From assembly GCA_002793195.1 (NCBI GenBank), contig PFPT01000004.1:36673-100672 (forward strand): DNA of 64,000 nt. Reading direction: 5' to 3'. This stretch comes from Gammaproteobacteria bacterium CG_4_10_14_0_2_um_filter_38_22. GTDB taxonomy: Bacteria; Pseudomonadota; Gammaproteobacteria; Coxiellales; Coxiellaceae. A program made the translations under genes and the position numbers. How positions within the stretch are numbered: the first letter of the stretch is position 1; each line of letters begins with the position of its first letter. The notes under the pieces were generated by a model. It made no database searches. It worked only from the letters and a program-made list of their open reading frames with translations, and was not told the origin of the DNA. Below are positions 63,805 to 64,000 of the stretch, piece by piece.

Positions 63805-63833
63805 AGAATAGGTACTCCATCTATTTTAGTCAA
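63805..63833 (-). promoter_or_regulatory. Sigma-70-like promoter of the bufferin operon
   Basis: TTGACT and TATTCT with a 17-bp spacer on the minus strand. Predicted start near 63798 gives a leader of about 150 nt before bufA2 that includes the C8 tract. Apart from this and the tandem repeat, the 354 bp from 63647 to the window end show no gene. Confidence 0.6.
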
Positions 63834-63894
63834 ATTATTAAACAAACTGATGGATTTCAATCGAACAAAAAACAAGGACATAGGATAATAAAAG

Positions 63895-63958
63895 GTAACT
63901 TCTCAATAACCCGGGGCAACACCCAAGTAACTTCTCAATAACCCGGGGCAACACCCAA
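63895..63958. repeat. Perfect tandem duplication of a 32-bp unit
   Basis: Two identical adjacent 32-bp copies (63895-63926 and 63927-63958), each beginning GTAACTTCTCAATAACCCGG and ending CAACACCCAA. The unit is more GC-rich than its surroundings. Nature unknown; it could be the edge of a mobile element or a dispersed repeat. Confidence 0.85.
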
Positions 63959-64000
63959 TTTCTAACTTGTTGATTTTGCATTTGATGTGATATCGTTCTG

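Overview
The window reads as chromosomal DNA of an AT-rich gammaproteobacterium of the order Legionellales (Legionella/Coxiella/Aquicella/Berkiella side). The main reason is a nearly complete Dot/Icm type IVB secretion locus (icmB to icmT plus dotD-dotC-dotB, about 32.0-52.4 kb) in the canonical gene order, embedded among ordinary gammaproteobacterial housekeeping genes (kdsA, pyrG, gltX, coaA, tamA-tamB, sdaA, pssA, tRNA-Glu). The genus cannot be settled from this sequence alone.

Layout. 0-11.7 kb: kdsA (cut by the left edge) translationally coupled to pyrG, a CPA2-type cation/proton antiporter, an M20 dipeptidase, a hot-dog thioesterase with a YgfX-like protein, a DAK2-DegV fusion followed by an ABC-F ATPase and a FAH-family hydrolase, an entericidin-like lipoprotein and a small membrane protein with a G8 tract at its ribosome-binding site. 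11.8-25.7 kb: tRNA-Glu with a clear promoter, the coaA/S1-P1 nuclease/gltX group, tamA-tamB, an AmpG-like transporter, L-serine dehydratase, and the phospholipid genes pssA and clsB. 25.7-31.5 kb: a minus-strand operon encoding a UbiA-family phosphoribosyltransferase, DprE1-like oxidase, DprE2-like reductase and two tandem GT-C/GT87-type membrane proteins, which together look like synthesis and use of a polyprenyl-phosphoryl-D-arabinofuranose donor.

32.0-52.4 kb: the Dot/Icm system. On the minus strand, from icmT: icmT, icmS, a small gene in the icmR position (candidate FIR), icmQ, icmP/dotM, icmO/dotL, icmN/dotK, a full-length dotJ-position gene, icmL/dotI, icmK/dotH, icmE/dotG with about 45 decapeptide repeats in four Cys-paired super-repeats, icmG/dotF, icmC/dotE, icmD/dotP, icmJ/dotN, icmB/dotO. 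On the plus strand, after an O-methyltransferase: dotD, dotC, dotB and a BCCT-like membrane protein. The FIR candidate and dotD each carry a tandem CTTAAT-like PmrA box with a TATTAT -10 exactly 10 bp downstream. dotA and icmV/W/X/F/H are not in the window.

53.9-57.0 kb: a three-gene ABC importer followed by trpR, best read as an aromatic amino acid (tryptophan?) uptake operon. 57.0-59.6 kb: two unrecognised genes that could be accessory or effector genes. 59.7-63.7 kb: a tightly overlapping operon of two bufferin-type RiPP precursors (BufA2 with six Cys, BufA1 with four), two YceI proteins around a cytochrome b561, the MNIO enzyme BufB (DUF692) and its partner BufC (DUF2063); it probably makes a periplasmic copper-binding modified peptide. 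The right edge carries a perfect 32-bp tandem duplication. No CRISPR array, transposase or rRNA was seen.
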